Assembly (NCBI GenBank): GCA_029261875.1
Contig: JAJDAL010000033.1
Coordinates: 62,001-126,000, forward strand
DNA length: 64,000 nucleotides
Reading direction: 5' to 3'
Source of the DNA: Deltaproteobacteria bacterium
GTDB taxonomy: Bacteria > Myxococcota_A > UBA9160 > JAJDAL01
The translations under genes and the position numbers were made by a program. The first letter of the stretch is position 1, and every line of letters starts with the position of its first letter. Below, in pieces: positions 46,892-54,836 of this stretch. The notes under the pieces were generated by a model. The model was not told where the DNA came from. It saw nothing but the letters and a program-made list of their open reading frames with translations, and did not search any database.

Positions 46892-47431
46892 GTGACAAAG
46901 CTGAAGACCCTGGGACTTTTGGGGCTGGCACTGCTGGCCATGGGCGTATCCTGCCAAAGCGAGAACCCGCCTATGGAAGTGGTCGATGACGTCGACCTCG
47001 ATCGCTATCTCGGGCGCTGGTACGAGATTGCCAGCTTCCCGCAGCGCTTTCAGCAGGGTTGCGTCGCGACGACCGCGCACTACACGCTACGAGACGACGG
47101 CCGCATCCGGGTCGAGAACGAATGCCGCGACGGATCCTTCGACGGAGAGCTGCGCCGCGCCGAAGGCGTTGCCTGGTTGACGGATCCCAAGGGACGCCAG
47201 GCCAAGCTGAAGGTGCAATTCTTCTGGCCCTTCCGCGGCGACTACTGGATCATCGAACTCGACCCCGCGTACCGCTACGCCGTCGTCGGCCACCCCTCCA
47301 GGAATTACCTCTGGATCCTGTCCCGAACCCGGACCTTGGAACCGCCTGTCTACGAAACGCTTCTCGGCCGCATCGAAGCGCAGGGTTACGATCTCGAGCG
47401 CTTGAACCCCACACCTCAGCCGCCGTCCTAA
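46892..47431 (+). CDS. blc: Bacterial lipocalin Blc (outer-membrane lipoprotein)
   Basis: 179 aa from GTG 46892. Signal with lipobox AMGVSC. The lipocalin signature D-R-Y-L-G-R-W-Y-E-I-A sits near residue 38, followed by YTLRDDGRIRVENECRDG, KLKVQFFWPFRGDYWIIELD and YLWILSRTRTL, nearly collinear with E. coli Blc. Blc proteins bind lysophospholipids and are stress-induced. Lipocalins recur in LitR/CarH regulons. It follows the PPOX gene by 37 bp. Confidence 0.93.
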   Translation: MTKLKTLGLLGLALLAMGVSCQSENPPMEVVDDVDLDRYLGRWYEIASFPQRFQQGCVATTAHYTLRDDGRIRVENECRDGSFDGELRRAEGVAWLTDPKGRQAKLKVQFFWPFRGDYWIIELDPAYRYAVVGHPSRNYLWILSRTRTLEPPVYETLLGRIEAQGYDLERLNPTPQPPS

Positions 47432-47480
47432 CCGCGAGCAGACTGCCCCTTCACCGCAAACCATGATTCATGGAGATGTC

Positions 47481-48092
47481 ATGAGTTCCAACAAACACGT
47501 CAGCCCCACCCGCCGGTACGATCTGCTGGTTTGCGCCCTCTCCCTTGCGCTCCTGAATGCCTGCGCGACCCATCGAGTCGCGCCGCTGGAGGCCATGGAT
47601 CAAAAAGTGGACATGGAGCGGTTCATGGGAGATTGGTACGTGATCGGGTTCATTCCCATCAGCGTCCCGTTCTTCAGCGAAGAAGGGGCCCACAATGGCG
47701 TTGAAAACTACCGGCTCACCGACGAGGGCGTCATCGAAACCACCTACACCTTTCGAGATGGTGGTTTCGACGGGCCAGAGAAGCGCTTCACACCGAAGGG
47801 GTGGGTTCACGACCGAGAAACCCATGCCGAGTGGCGCATGCAGTTCGTGTGGCCCTTCAAGGCGGCCTATCTCATCGTCTACCTCGACCGGGAATACCAG
47901 AAGACCATCATCGGCGTACCCGACCGGAACAACATCTGGATCATGTCGCGAGATCCTCGGATGAACGAAGCCGACTACCAGGAGATGCTGAGCTACGCAG
48001 CGAGCCTCGACTACGACGTCGCGAAGGTGAAACGCGTGCCCCAACGGTGGCCGGACCGGGTGGAGGCGCCGGGAATCGAACCGTCCGAATGA
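47481..48092 (+). CDS. Second lipocalin-family lipoprotein
   Basis: 203 aa from ATG 47481 (GGAG just upstream; in-frame ATG 47463 is less likely). Lipobox ALLNAC. The lipocalin motif is MERFMGDWYVIGFIPI, then NYRLTDEGVIETTYTFRDGG, MQFVWPFKAAYLIVYLD and NNIWIMSRDPRM. It is more diverged than the first copy and may bind a different hydrophobic ligand. The last residues, DRVEAPGIEPSE, are encoded by a sequence matching a tRNA/tmRNA 3' end in reverse and are probably not ancestral. Confidence 0.88.
   Translation: MSSNKHVSPTRRYDLLVCALSLALLNACATHRVAPLEAMDQKVDMERFMGDWYVIGFIPISVPFFSEEGAHNGVENYRLTDEGVIETTYTFRDGGFDGPEKRFTPKGWVHDRETHAEWRMQFVWPFKAAYLIVYLDREYQKTIIGVPDRNNIWIMSRDPRMNEADYQEMLSYAASLDYDVAKVKRVPQRWPDRVEAPGIEPSE
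48059..48082 (-). other. tRNA/tmRNA 3'-end-like 24-nt fragment
   Basis: Read on the minus strand these 24 bases give a T-loop (GGTTCGATTCC) followed by an acceptor-type end (GGCGCCTCCACC), as at the 3' end of tmRNA or tRNA genes. The 5' half of the T-stem and the terminal A of CCA are missing, so it is not a functional gene. Such fragments are typically left as att sites by elements that integrate in ssrA or tRNA genes. It is fused in frame to the lipocalin tail. Confidence 0.5.
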
Positions 48093-48128
48093 GTCCCCCG
48101 CCTTCCCAACCCAACGTCATCCTTCGGG

Positions 48129-49055
48129 TCATGGGCAGAGCGATCCGTCACAGCGGTTGATGCCGAGCGAAACACCGCCACTCACCTCGTCGGTGCTCAC
48201 GAGGAGGTTGTTGTTGCTCGCCATCACGTTCTCGCCATAGCCGCAGTTGGTCATCTGGAGGCCGAAGCCGTCGTTGGAGACGACGCGGTTCCCGATGACG
48301 GTACCCGCGTTCGAACAGCGAATTCCGGCCGCGCCGTTGCCGACGACCTGATTCCCTTGGATCAGTGCACCCGAGGCAAAGATGCCCTCCTCCGCGTTCG
48401 CCCTTACGACGTTGCCCGTCACGACACCGGAGGATTCCACTCGGATGCCCTCTTCCCCATTCTCGTTGGCGACGCTGTCGCGCACGATGGAGTAGAAACT
48501 CGCTTGGATTCCCGTGCCTCCGTTCCCGTTGGACGTGCAATCGGAGACGCGGCCGCTCTCACCCAGCGCGATTCCATCGTCGCCGTTTGCAAAGGTTCGC
48601 ACGGATTCGACACTCGATCCCTCCCGGAGCCGGACGCCATCGTTCCCCATGCTGCGGACAGTTCCATCGCGGACGACGGTGCGGTCGGCGCCGGCCTCGG
48701 TATCGACCCCGACTCCGGTGCTACTCCCCGTCAAGCAGCCGATCGGGATGAACGCCGTCGCGAAGGTGCACGCGATCGCGAAGCCGCCCAGGTCGATCTG
48801 GACATCGTCGGCGGTGACGAGGATGGCCGTGGTTGCGCGATTGCCGGTGGAGAGATTCCCCGTCAGGCGGTAGCTGCCCGAGCGGCTGAGCGTTATCGGA
48901 AAGCCCGGGGTGTCCCCGGGCGTCACGCCGCCGGCGGTCGCCGCGGCGGCGTTGATCTCGACCACGCCGTCCACCGCGTGCGCCGGGGCCGCCACCAACG
49001 CGATGGAAACAATCAACGCGATCGAGAATCCCGAGATCCCGTGTTCGTTCCGCAT
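48129..49055 (-). CDS. Secreted right-handed parallel beta-helix protein
   Basis: 308 aa; ATG 49055 with GGAGGA 5 bp upstream. Signal peptide ends APAHA. An opening segment, AAAATAGGVTPGDTPGFPIT, precedes SGSYRLTGNLSTG and DDVQIDLGGFAIA, typical of CASH/NosD-like beta-helix proteins. Repeats of the N-G-x-x-G-I form follow (GNGGTGIQASF, NENGEEGIRVES, GNGAAGIRCS). Closely related in style to the partial gene at 1-765, so the pair brackets the RHS cluster and light island. Function unknown; carbohydrate binding is inferred from the fold. Confidence 0.87.
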   Translation of the reverse strand: MRNEHGISGFSIALIVSIALVAAPAHAVDGVVEINAAAATAGGVTPGDTPGFPITLSRSGSYRLTGNLSTGNRATTAILVTADDVQIDLGGFAIACTFATAFIPIGCLTGSSTGVGVDTEAGADRTVVRDGTVRSMGNDGVRLREGSSVESVRTFANGDDGIALGESGRVSDCTSNGNGGTGIQASFYSIVRDSVANENGEEGIRVESSGVVTGNVVRANAEEGIFASGALIQGNQVVGNGAAGIRCSNAGTVIGNRVVSNDGFGLQMTNCGYGENVMASNNNLLVSTDEVSGGVSLGINRCDGSLCP

Positions 49056-49163
49056 CGAATCCTCCAGCATTTTCCGTCAGCCGGAGACGCGGTCTCGAAC
49101 GCCGCCAGCGGTGTCAGTCTACCACTACCCTGGAGTCGGATTGAAGGCGGGGGGGTCGGGTCA

Positions 49164-50057
49164 CTAGATGCAGCTTCCGTTGCTCGCGCCGTCATCGAAC
49201 AGATCGCAGTCCTCGGCGAGACCGTCCGCCTGATTGAGGGCCTGACAGAACGCGCAATCGATCGGAGGACTCAGGCAATCTGCGAGGCACTGGCCATCGG
49301 CCGGGTCGCACGCCGGGCAGGTCCCCGGAAAAATGAACGTTTCGTTGGCACTGTGGTCCCGGCATCCCCGCTCGATGGCATCGGGAATACCGAGTTCGCA
49401 TCTTCGCGCGATCTGCCCACGCGGGTCGTCCAGGATACAGAGCTGCAGTTCGGCGGGAGTGGTCGCGCCCGAGGGGAAAGGTGTCTGCCCGACCTTCAGC
49501 GCGCGGCGTTTGCAGCGCTCGAACTCCTTCAACCGGGTCTCCTGACATTTTCGGAAGGCCTTGACGGCACTTCGTTGGCAGGGTGCGCCGAAGCGCTCTT
49601 CGGATCGGAGGAACACCCCTACGCCCCCGAAGAGGCTCGGGTCCAATGCGGTGGCCAGGTCCTTCGCCGTTGCCGTTACATTGACGGATCCCGTGTAGAA
49701 CACAGCGGGTGCCTTGGGGTCACCGTTCGAATCATTGCCCTGGCACCTCCGCGCGTCGGCGCTGGCGGCACGCTGTGCCGCACGGGCAATGGCCCCCGAA
49801 TTGTCGTCCAGCGTGCACTGGGTGAGCGGGCGCGTGTCCGACCCGCTGCTGATCGCGCGGACACATCGCTCCAAGCGCTTGTCGACTACCGTCACCACCT
49901 TGCGCAGGTGTTGGTTCTGGGTGTCGACGCAACGCTGTTGATCGCGCGTCAGCTCGGCTCGAGGCGATGTCGTCGGTGCGACGAGAACAAGGGCGACGAT
50001 CGCAAGGGCGAGGCCGCGGATCGGTGTGGATTCGGCGGAACGCAGTTCAATCGGCAA
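49164..50057 (-). CDS. Secreted Cys-rich protein with internal duplication, function unknown
   Basis: 297 aa; TTG start at 50057 supported by GGAGG 8 bp upstream. Signal peptide ends near SPRAE. Two related helical Cys-rich units: residues about 37-105 (QQRCVDTQNQHLRKVVT ... TLDDNSGAIARAAQ) and about 155-230 (PCQRSAVKAFRKCQETRLKE ... CILDDPRGQIARRCE). Each pairs a helix with two Cys to an L-D-D-x-x-G-x-I-A-R motif. The C-terminus is a dense Cys cluster (CPACDPADGQC, LADC, DCAFC). No known family recognised. Confidence 0.72.
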   Translation of the reverse strand: MPIELRSAESTPIRGLALAIVALVLVAPTTSPRAELTRDQQRCVDTQNQHLRKVVTVVDKRLERCVRAISSGSDTRPLTQCTLDDNSGAIARAAQRAASADARRCQGNDSNGDPKAPAVFYTGSVNVTATAKDLATALDPSLFGGVGVFLRSEERFGAPCQRSAVKAFRKCQETRLKEFERCKRRALKVGQTPFPSGATTPAELQLCILDDPRGQIARRCELGIPDAIERGCRDHSANETFIFPGTCPACDPADGQCLADCLSPPIDCAFCQALNQADGLAEDCDLFDDGASNGSCI

Positions 50058-50235
50058 TGGTAGACACCTCCAAGTCTATTTCACGATCCTATTCTGGGGG
50101 TGTCGTCCGGGTCAAATCGCATTTTCCGGGATTACGAAACGATCGCATTTCGAAGCGGGCCGGATCGGCCCGTCAGAGATTCATCTGGTTGAGTCCAGCC
50201 GCCCGGGCAGCCTGCCCCCTTTTCCGGAGCGTGCG

Positions 50236-51168
50236 CTAGCGACCCAAGAGGAAATGGGCGATCTGAATCTCTGTACCTTGATCCGCGTAGTCCCCAGCCG
50301 CCCGCTGCGCGCGGAACTCGCCCCAATTGATGCTGCGGTAGCGTGGCGGCGAAGACAACGGCGCGTAGTTCGTCGCGTAGCTCGGGTTGTAGAACAGCGG
50401 CGCGCTGTACCGGTCCTGTGCTGCATGGGCAATCACCCGGTGCAGCGGTGCGCGGTACCGGTCATTCGACCATACCTGCACGATGTCGCCGATGTTGACC
50501 ACCAGCGCATCCTCGTGCGGTTGCACGGTGTGCCAACGGCCGTCGCGTTGAACCTGCAACCCGGGCTGGTTGTCTTGCAGGAGTACGGTCAGCGCTCCGG
50601 CATCCGTGTGATGGTGGATGCCCAGGGGCCCCGCCAGCGGTGCGGTGGGCGAATCCCCGGGCGCCGGTTTCGGGCAGCGCGGATAGTGGTTCAGGCGCAA
50701 AAAGCTGGTTTGCTCTTCCCCAAAATAGTCGTCGAGCCTCTCGGCCGATTGCCCGAGGTTGTGCGCAACCAGATGCAAGAGCCGCTCGGCCACCCGGGTC
50801 GCGGACTCCGCGAAAGCCAGTATCGCGGCTCGAAATTCCGGCAGGCTTTCGGGCCACTGTGGAAAGCTGCCGGCGAGAGGACCGACGCGCTCCACCGGAC
50901 CGACATCGAAAATCTCTTTCCAATCCTGTTGGTTCTTGGTCAGCTCGCGGTCGTAGTAGCCCCATACATTCGTCGCGGACCGCTCGACCCCGCGCTTCAC
51001 CTCACGGGGTAAGCCGAAGAAGCAATGCATCTGGCGCAAGAGGTCGTCCCGCACCTCCCGGTCGACCCCGTGCCCTACGAGTTGAAAGAAACCCCAATCG
51101 CGGCACGCTGCATCCACCGCCGCCGCGACGTCGGCAGACTCGAGGTCGACGACAGGAACTCCGCGCAT
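50236..51168 (-). CDS. 2-oxoglutarate/Fe(II)-type oxygenase, isopenicillin N synthase family
   Basis: 310 aa from ATG 51168, which gives the family-typical beginning GVPVVDLESAD; the GTG 33 bp upstream sits inside a -10-like TATAGT. The N-terminal DIOX_N-type region contains WGFFQLVGHGVD. The iron ligands are H187-T-D189 (in IHHHTDAG) and H243 (APLHRV), with R253-x-S for the 2-oxoglutarate carboxylate. Family members hydroxylate, desaturate or cyclise small molecules; the substrate is unknown. Divergent from a Rieske oxygenase gene, which suggests a shared catabolic role, though no pathway is visible. Confidence 0.92.
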   Translation of the reverse strand: MRGVPVVDLESADVAAAVDAACRDWGFFQLVGHGVDREVRDDLLRQMHCFFGLPREVKRGVERSATNVWGYYDRELTKNQQDWKEIFDVGPVERVGPLAGSFPQWPESLPEFRAAILAFAESATRVAERLLHLVAHNLGQSAERLDDYFGEEQTSFLRLNHYPRCPKPAPGDSPTAPLAGPLGIHHHTDAGALTVLLQDNQPGLQVQRDGRWHTVQPHEDALVVNIGDIVQVWSNDRYRAPLHRVIAHAAQDRYSAPLFYNPSYATNYAPLSSPPRYRSINWGEFRAQRAAGDYADQGTEIQIAHFLLGR

Positions 51169-51344
51169 AAGCCACCCCAAATCGCAATTCGAAGCGTTCA
51201 CTATAACGTGCCCACGCGAGTTTTCCGGTCCACCGACGAGCCCAAGATCCCCGGAATCGAGCGATGCTCAATGGGGGCACCGGCGTACCGCCAAGGCCAG
51301 CCATTCCGCCAGACCAATGGTGGAGGCGGCGGAGGCACGGCCCG

Positions 51345-51374
51345 TTGACATCTACATTGGGCCAGACCTAGCTT
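51345..51374 (+). promoter_or_regulatory. Candidate sigma-70 promoter for the Rieske oxygenase gene
   Basis: TTGACA at 51345-51350 and TAGCTT at 51369-51374 are spaced 18 bp and lie about 39 bp before the start codon. The -35 is a perfect match, the -10 weak. The 244-bp gap between the two divergent oxygenase genes contains nothing else recognised. Confidence 0.4.
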
Positions 51375-51412
51375 CGGCTTGAAGTTCTCTTCACCGGAAA
51401 GTGTGAAAGGAG

Positions 51413-52552
51413 ATGAAAGTCGTGCAGGGTTTCATGAACGACCAGGCGGTGGCTGAGCGAATCCTCACGCATGTGCGTGACGGCACGACCGACCTGGGAG
51501 ACGAAGTGTGGCGCGAACCGGTAGAGAACTATCGAAGCGTGGAGCGCTTTCGTCGTGAGCTCGCCGTTCTGCGCGGACTGGCAGTGCCGTTCTGTCCCTC
51601 CGCCGCGCTCCGTGAGCCCGGCTCCTACGTAGCACGAGCGGCGGCCGGGGTCCCCATCCTTGCCGTGCGAGGAACGGACGGCAAGGTTCGCGCATTCCGC
51701 AATGCGTGCCGTCACCGAGGAACCGAAGTGGCGAGTGGTGAGGGCTGCACCAAGACGTTCGTCTGCCCCTACCACGGCTGGACCTACAGACTCGACGGAC
51801 GACTTCACCGCGTCCCACACGAACACGGCTTTCCCGACCTGGACAAGCGCACACATGGCCTCACTCCGGTTCTGGCCCAGGAACGATCCGGGATCGTCTT
51901 CGTCACCCAGAGTGCGCAGACGAACGAATCCCGACCCGAGGAGGAGTTGCCCGATTTGATCGCGACCGACCAGGATCTCATCGACAAGCATTCCAACGAG
52001 GCCTGTGTGAACTGGAAGGTCTCACTCGAAGGATCCATCGAGGGCTACCACATCCGCTTTGGTCACCGAGACTCATTCTACCCGTACGGATATGACAACC
52101 TGAACGTGGTCGAGAACTGCGGGCGGAACAGCCGCGTAACCTTTCCCTTCCGACGCATCGAGAAGCTGGCTGACGTTCCGAAGGCCGAGCGCCGCGTCGA
52201 AGGTCGTCTCACCTACGTCTACCATTTGTTTCCGAATGCGCTGGTCACCGTCTTGTCTCGACACACCAACCTCGTGGTATTGGAGCCAGTCGCTGTCGAC
52301 CGAACGCGGATGATCGCCTACACCCTGTCGAACACCGGCGGAGACCCGGCTTCCGCGGAGTCAGCCAAGCGCGATGCGGAGTTCGTGAACCAGACGGGTG
52401 CCGCAGAGGACCAGGCACTCGTGGAGAGCATCCAGCGCGGCATCGGGAGCGGAGCCAACGAATTCTTCACCTTCGGTCACTTCGAGAACGCGATCATCCA
52501 CTTCCATCGCAATCTCCAGGCGGCACTAGAAGATTTGGATCAACGCGCGTAG
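51413..52552 (+). CDS. Rieske aromatic-ring-hydroxylating-type oxygenase, large subunit
   Basis: 379 aa from ATG 51413; GGAG touches this ATG, so GTG 51422 or ATG 51434 may be the true start. The Rieske [2Fe-2S] motif is C99-x-H101 ... C118-x2-H121 (ACRHRGTE, FVCPYHGWTY). The non-haem iron site shows NWKVSLEGSIEGYHIRFGH, with His213 and His218 as ligands. The fold is that of alpha subunits of ring-hydroxylating dioxygenases and choline-monooxygenase-like enzymes. No reductase or beta subunit is nearby, so electron transfer must come from elsewhere. Substrate unknown. Confidence 0.93.
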   Translation: MKVVQGFMNDQAVAERILTHVRDGTTDLGDEVWREPVENYRSVERFRRELAVLRGLAVPFCPSAALREPGSYVARAAAGVPILAVRGTDGKVRAFRNACRHRGTEVASGEGCTKTFVCPYHGWTYRLDGRLHRVPHEHGFPDLDKRTHGLTPVLAQERSGIVFVTQSAQTNESRPEEELPDLIATDQDLIDKHSNEACVNWKVSLEGSIEGYHIRFGHRDSFYPYGYDNLNVVENCGRNSRVTFPFRRIEKLADVPKAERRVEGRLTYVYHLFPNALVTVLSRHTNLVVLEPVAVDRTRMIAYTLSNTGGDPASAESAKRDAEFVNQTGAAEDQALVESIQRGIGSGANEFFTFGHFENAIIHFHRNLQAALEDLDQRA

Positions 52553-52616
52553 TGATCGTGTGGCGCCATGCCGTTATACCGTCCGAGATGCCGCCGCGCA
52601 GCCGGTAGCCGGGTCA

Positions 52617-53564
52617 TCAATTGGTCCGTGTGGCGGTGCCCGTCAGGACCCACTGGACATAGGTGCACACGCCGCCCACCGCGGTGATGGTGACGGTCCC
52701 GCTGTTGCTGTCGTTGGTCACTTCTTGATCGTAGATCGTCTGGCCACAGGAAAAGGTTTGTCCGTTGACGAAGAACTCGACCTGATTCGTTCCTTGCCCG
52801 AAGCAGTTGGCGGACAGGACCAATCGCGCGCGCCCTCCCGGCAGCGAGGGATTGGGATTCATTCCGATTACGTCGAATCGACTCTTGTCCTGGGTGTCGC
52901 CGCCCGCAAATGAGACAAACTCGAGAACGCTCGCCGTACTGTCCAGGGGAATGTCGAGCGGGTTGTTGAAGGTCGGGTCGGACGGTGCCTCTTGGCAGTT
53001 CTCCACCGGTGTCTCGGTGCAATCGCTCTCGCAGCCATCGCCGTTGCTATTGTTTCCGTCGTCGCATTGTTCGTCACCCTCGAGAGCTCCATTCCCACAG
53101 ACCTCGCCCGTGAGCGCTTGCACCAGGGCCTCGAGGTCGGCGACCCGGGAAGCCAGAACCGACGCTTCGGATACCTGGAACGCATAGGGGACGGAATTGA
53201 CGGGTTGCCGGGGAGCGAGGGTTTCACCGTCGATCGTGACCTCGAGCCAACGGTTCGCCTCGGCGAAGAGCGCCGCGTCATAGCTCCCCACCACACTCGA
53301 GCCCGTCCCCAACAGGATGTCGAAGACACCGTCGGTCAGCGCCACGGCCGGATGCTCTTCGCTGTAGAGCGCCGTGCCGTCGACGAGTTGGTCGAAAAAC
53401 CCGATCCCGATGTCGACGGGACCCGCCAGAGCGGAGCCTGAAGCGTCCGTCAACAAGCCTTGAAAATTGCTGTCGCCCGGGACCTCCGCCGCCGCCGAAC
53501 CGGCGAGGATCCAACTGATCGCAACCCAGCTTCGAAATACCTTCACGAATGCACCGTTCAGCAT
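52617..53564 (-). CDS. Secreted protein with myxococcus-type Cys repeat (DUF4215-like)
   Basis: 315 aa; ATG 53564 with GGGAG 7 bp upstream. Signal peptide ends GSAAA. Residues 27-125 form a beta-domain (NFQGLLTDASGSALAG, VDIGIGFFDQL, GVFDILLGTGSS, APRQPVNSVPYAFQVSEA) that resembles the N-terminal domain of the two collar proteins in the RHS cluster. Then comes CGNGALEGDEQCDDGNNSNG, the hallmark of Myxococcus Cys-rich (DUF4215-like) repeats. The last 110 residues form a beta-rich domain with one Cys pair. Likely cell-surface; no enzymatic motif. Confidence 0.82.
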   Translation of the reverse strand: MLNGAFVKVFRSWVAISWILAGSAAAEVPGDSNFQGLLTDASGSALAGPVDIGIGFFDQLVDGTALYSEEHPAVALTDGVFDILLGTGSSVVGSYDAALFAEANRWLEVTIDGETLAPRQPVNSVPYAFQVSEASVLASRVADLEALVQALTGEVCGNGALEGDEQCDDGNNSNGDGCESDCTETPVENCQEAPSDPTFNNPLDIPLDSTASVLEFVSFAGGDTQDKSRFDVIGMNPNPSLPGGRARLVLSANCFGQGTNQVEFFVNGQTFSCGQTIYDQEVTNDSNSGTVTITAVGGVCTYVQWVLTGTATRTN

Positions 53565-53699
53565 CTACATCTCCCACGATTTTGGATTCCTTCGACGGAC
53601 GGAATTGTAGGTCGAAAACCACGATGCCAGCCACCTGAAAACGGATCGGATTCGGACTGAAAGCTCGGACAGCGGGGAGAAAGAACGCGATTCCGGCTT

Positions 53700-54836
53700 C
53701 TACTGGACTATGACGATCGTCGCGACGACAACGATCAGGAGCAGCCCCAGATAGATCAACGGAAATACCCATCGGGAGCGTCGGTCGATGAGGTCTCCGA
53801 CCGGGGTCTGTCCGCTCCGATCGAGGGAACCGACCCAAAGACTCACTGCCACGCTCAGGCACACGATGAAGAAACTCATATTCAAGAAACCGTTCATCAG
53901 GGTCATATAAGAAATACGCGGCAGGATTTCGCTCAGAACGATCTGGTATGCGACCACCGTCAGGATTCCGATGAACGACACGCCGATGCGGTCACCCAAC
54001 GACGACTGGTCCATCCAGAAGACCGACCAGGAGAGCACGACGATCAAAGCCAATGGAATGATGACCAGCCGGATCATGAAGAGCGACTTGCGCTCGACGT
54101 GGATGGCAAGGACCAGGGTCGAGGCGACACCGAGATTTCCGGCGTGCGACGCACGATGTCTCCGGGATACCGTCTCGACGTTCACCAGCGCCCATTGTGG
54201 CACCCGAACCTCCGCTTCTTGATCTTGGATCGATGCTCTATTCGCCAAAGCGGGCTGCATCGAGACCTCGCTCTCGTCGAACCCGAGCACCTCGAAGATC
54301 GCCTCGAGCTTCTGGGAATCAAATGGATAGGCCCTCAGATCGAGATCCGTTTTGGCCGCCGCGTTGATGGTTTGCACGAGCCTGAGCGAGCCATCGGGCC
54401 GAATCCGAAGCAGCACGCCGTGGCTCTCGAACAGACTCGACTCGTTCAGCAACACGACCTGAGGAAACCAGCCCACGAACACTTCGTTGAATTGGTACGC
54501 GCCCTGGTAGAGTTTCTCGTCTACTCCCTCGGCTGCTGGATCGAAGGCTTGCCGCTCATCCCACCATTCGAGCACCATGACGCCCTCGAACTCGAAGGTC
54601 TCCGACTCGTCATCGATCGCGTTGATGTCACGCAGATCGAATCCGACCCGAACGACAACCGGTTCGCCGTCTCGGATGGGTGCAGGAAGGCTCATGAGTG
54701 CCGGATCGGCCGCGGGGGCGGCGGCGGCGTTCCACGCGCAACCGATCGCGAAGACCGCGCCGGTTACGAGGACCCAAACGAGATCTTTCGCGCAACTGCG
54801 CGGACTCGCAGCCTGCGCGGTGGCCGAACGACTCAC
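53700..54836 (-). CDS. Prokaryotic pentameric ligand-gated ion channel (Cys-loop receptor homologue)
   Basis: 378 aa from GTG 54836, which overlaps the upstream lipoprotein stop (GTGA). A signal peptide (residues about 18-40) precedes a beta-sandwich ligand-binding domain with VVVRVGFDLRDINAIDDESE, FEGVMVLEWWDERQAF, and the Pro-loop DLDLRAYPFDSQKLE. As in GLIC and ELIC, the disulfide Cys pair of animal receptors is absent. Four membrane helices follow: M1 RLVIIPLALIVVLSW, pore-lining M2 IGVSFIGILTVVAYQIVLSE (then LPRISYMTLMN), M3 LNMSFFIVCLSVAVSLWV and M4 VFPLIYLGLLLIVVVATI. Ligand and ion unknown. Confidence 0.92.
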   Translation of the reverse strand: MSRSATAQAASPRSCAKDLVWVLVTGAVFAIGCAWNAAAAPAADPALMSLPAPIRDGEPVVVRVGFDLRDINAIDDESETFEFEGVMVLEWWDERQAFDPAAEGVDEKLYQGAYQFNEVFVGWFPQVVLLNESSLFESHGVLLRIRPDGSLRLVQTINAAAKTDLDLRAYPFDSQKLEAIFEVLGFDESEVSMQPALANRASIQDQEAEVRVPQWALVNVETVSRRHRASHAGNLGVASTLVLAIHVERKSLFMIRLVIIPLALIVVLSWSVFWMDQSSLGDRIGVSFIGILTVVAYQIVLSEILPRISYMTLMNGFLNMSFFIVCLSVAVSLWVGSLDRSGQTPVGDLIDRRSRWVFPLIYLGLLLIVVVATIVIVQ

